The position numbers and the translations under genes are program-made. From the NCBI GenBank assembly GCA_016212245.1, contig JACRGU010000111.1, forward strand, positions 1-12,245: a stretch of DNA of 12,245 nt, written 5' to 3'. Shown piece after piece: positions 12,235 to 12,245 of the stretch. The notes under the pieces were generated by a model, which saw nothing but the letters and a program-made list of their open reading frames with translations, ran no database searches and was not told the origin of the DNA. Source of the stretch: Nitrospirota bacterium. GTDB lineage: Bacteria; Nitrospirota; Thermodesulfovibrionia; Thermodesulfovibrionales; SM23-35. The number at the start of each line of letters is the position of its first letter. Position 1 is the first letter of the stretch.

Positions 12235-12245
12235 TAAACTCTTAA
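12227..12245 (+). CDS. Start of HepT-like HEPN toxin gene (cut by window edge)
   Basis: Only six codons are visible. TTG 12227 is preceded by AAAAGGAGG (12211-12219) at 7-nt spacing and encodes a start resembling (M)VDKLL, which fits the common HepT N-terminus MVDKxL. An in-frame ATG at 12221 lies only one base after the ribosome-binding site and is less suitable. The call rests mainly on the MntA-like gene upstream and the 8-bp overlap; the HEPN motif R-x4-6-H would lie beyond the window. Confidence 0.55.

Overview
The window is a compact bacterial segment of about 12 kb carrying mostly housekeeping genes. Three things suggest an anaerobe of the Nitrospirota (Thermodesulfovibrio-like) or a Desulfobacterota relative: the gene order glyQ-glyS / rplM-rpsI-argC-argJ, a ferredoxin-dependent 2-oxoacid oxidoreductase subunit, and a heme-type radical SAM protein beside hemE. 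This placement is inferred from gene content and order only, not from a phylogeny.

Left half, minus strand (5638 down to 1): glyQ and glyS (both subunits of the bacterial-type glycyl-tRNA synthetase), rplM and rpsI (L13 and S9), then argC and argJ of arginine biosynthesis. argJ runs off the left edge. A good promoter for rplM-rpsI has its -35 box overlapping the glyS stop codon. From about 5740 the plus strand takes over with a 2-oxoacid:ferredoxin oxidoreductase alpha subunit (VorB-like) that looks leaderless and has no partner subunits beside it. It meets a macro-domain gene tail to tail with overlapping stop codons. A 68-bp palindromic intergenic element follows, then hflX, which appears to start at a non-canonical AUA codon.

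Right half, plus strand: a GC-rich palindrome with G-quadruplex potential on both strands, a radical SAM/SPASM protein resembling heme b synthase AhbD, a small four-helix-bundle (23S-IVS-type) protein, hemE, and the start of an MntA/HepT-type nucleotidyltransferase-HEPN toxin-antitoxin pair. The HepT gene is cut by the right edge. AhbD and HemE together point to tetrapyrrole/heme synthesis. The four-helix-bundle gene and the toxin-antitoxin genes look like later insertions into, or hitch-hikers on, that operon.

The most striking structure is not a gene. At least seven short arrays with a 7-nt period lie at gene boundaries: argJ/argC, argC 5' end, rpsI 3' end, glyQ 5' end, ahbD 3' end, 3' of the four-helix-bundle gene, and one in frame inside hemE. 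Their unit sequences differ but most fit a loose AGTnAnn consensus on one strand or the other. They remove or displace ribosome-binding sites, provide start or stop codons, and in two places face each other as inverted pairs, one pair bracketing the four-helix-bundle gene. They resemble the heptameric STRR repeats known from cyanobacteria but with a different, drifting unit.
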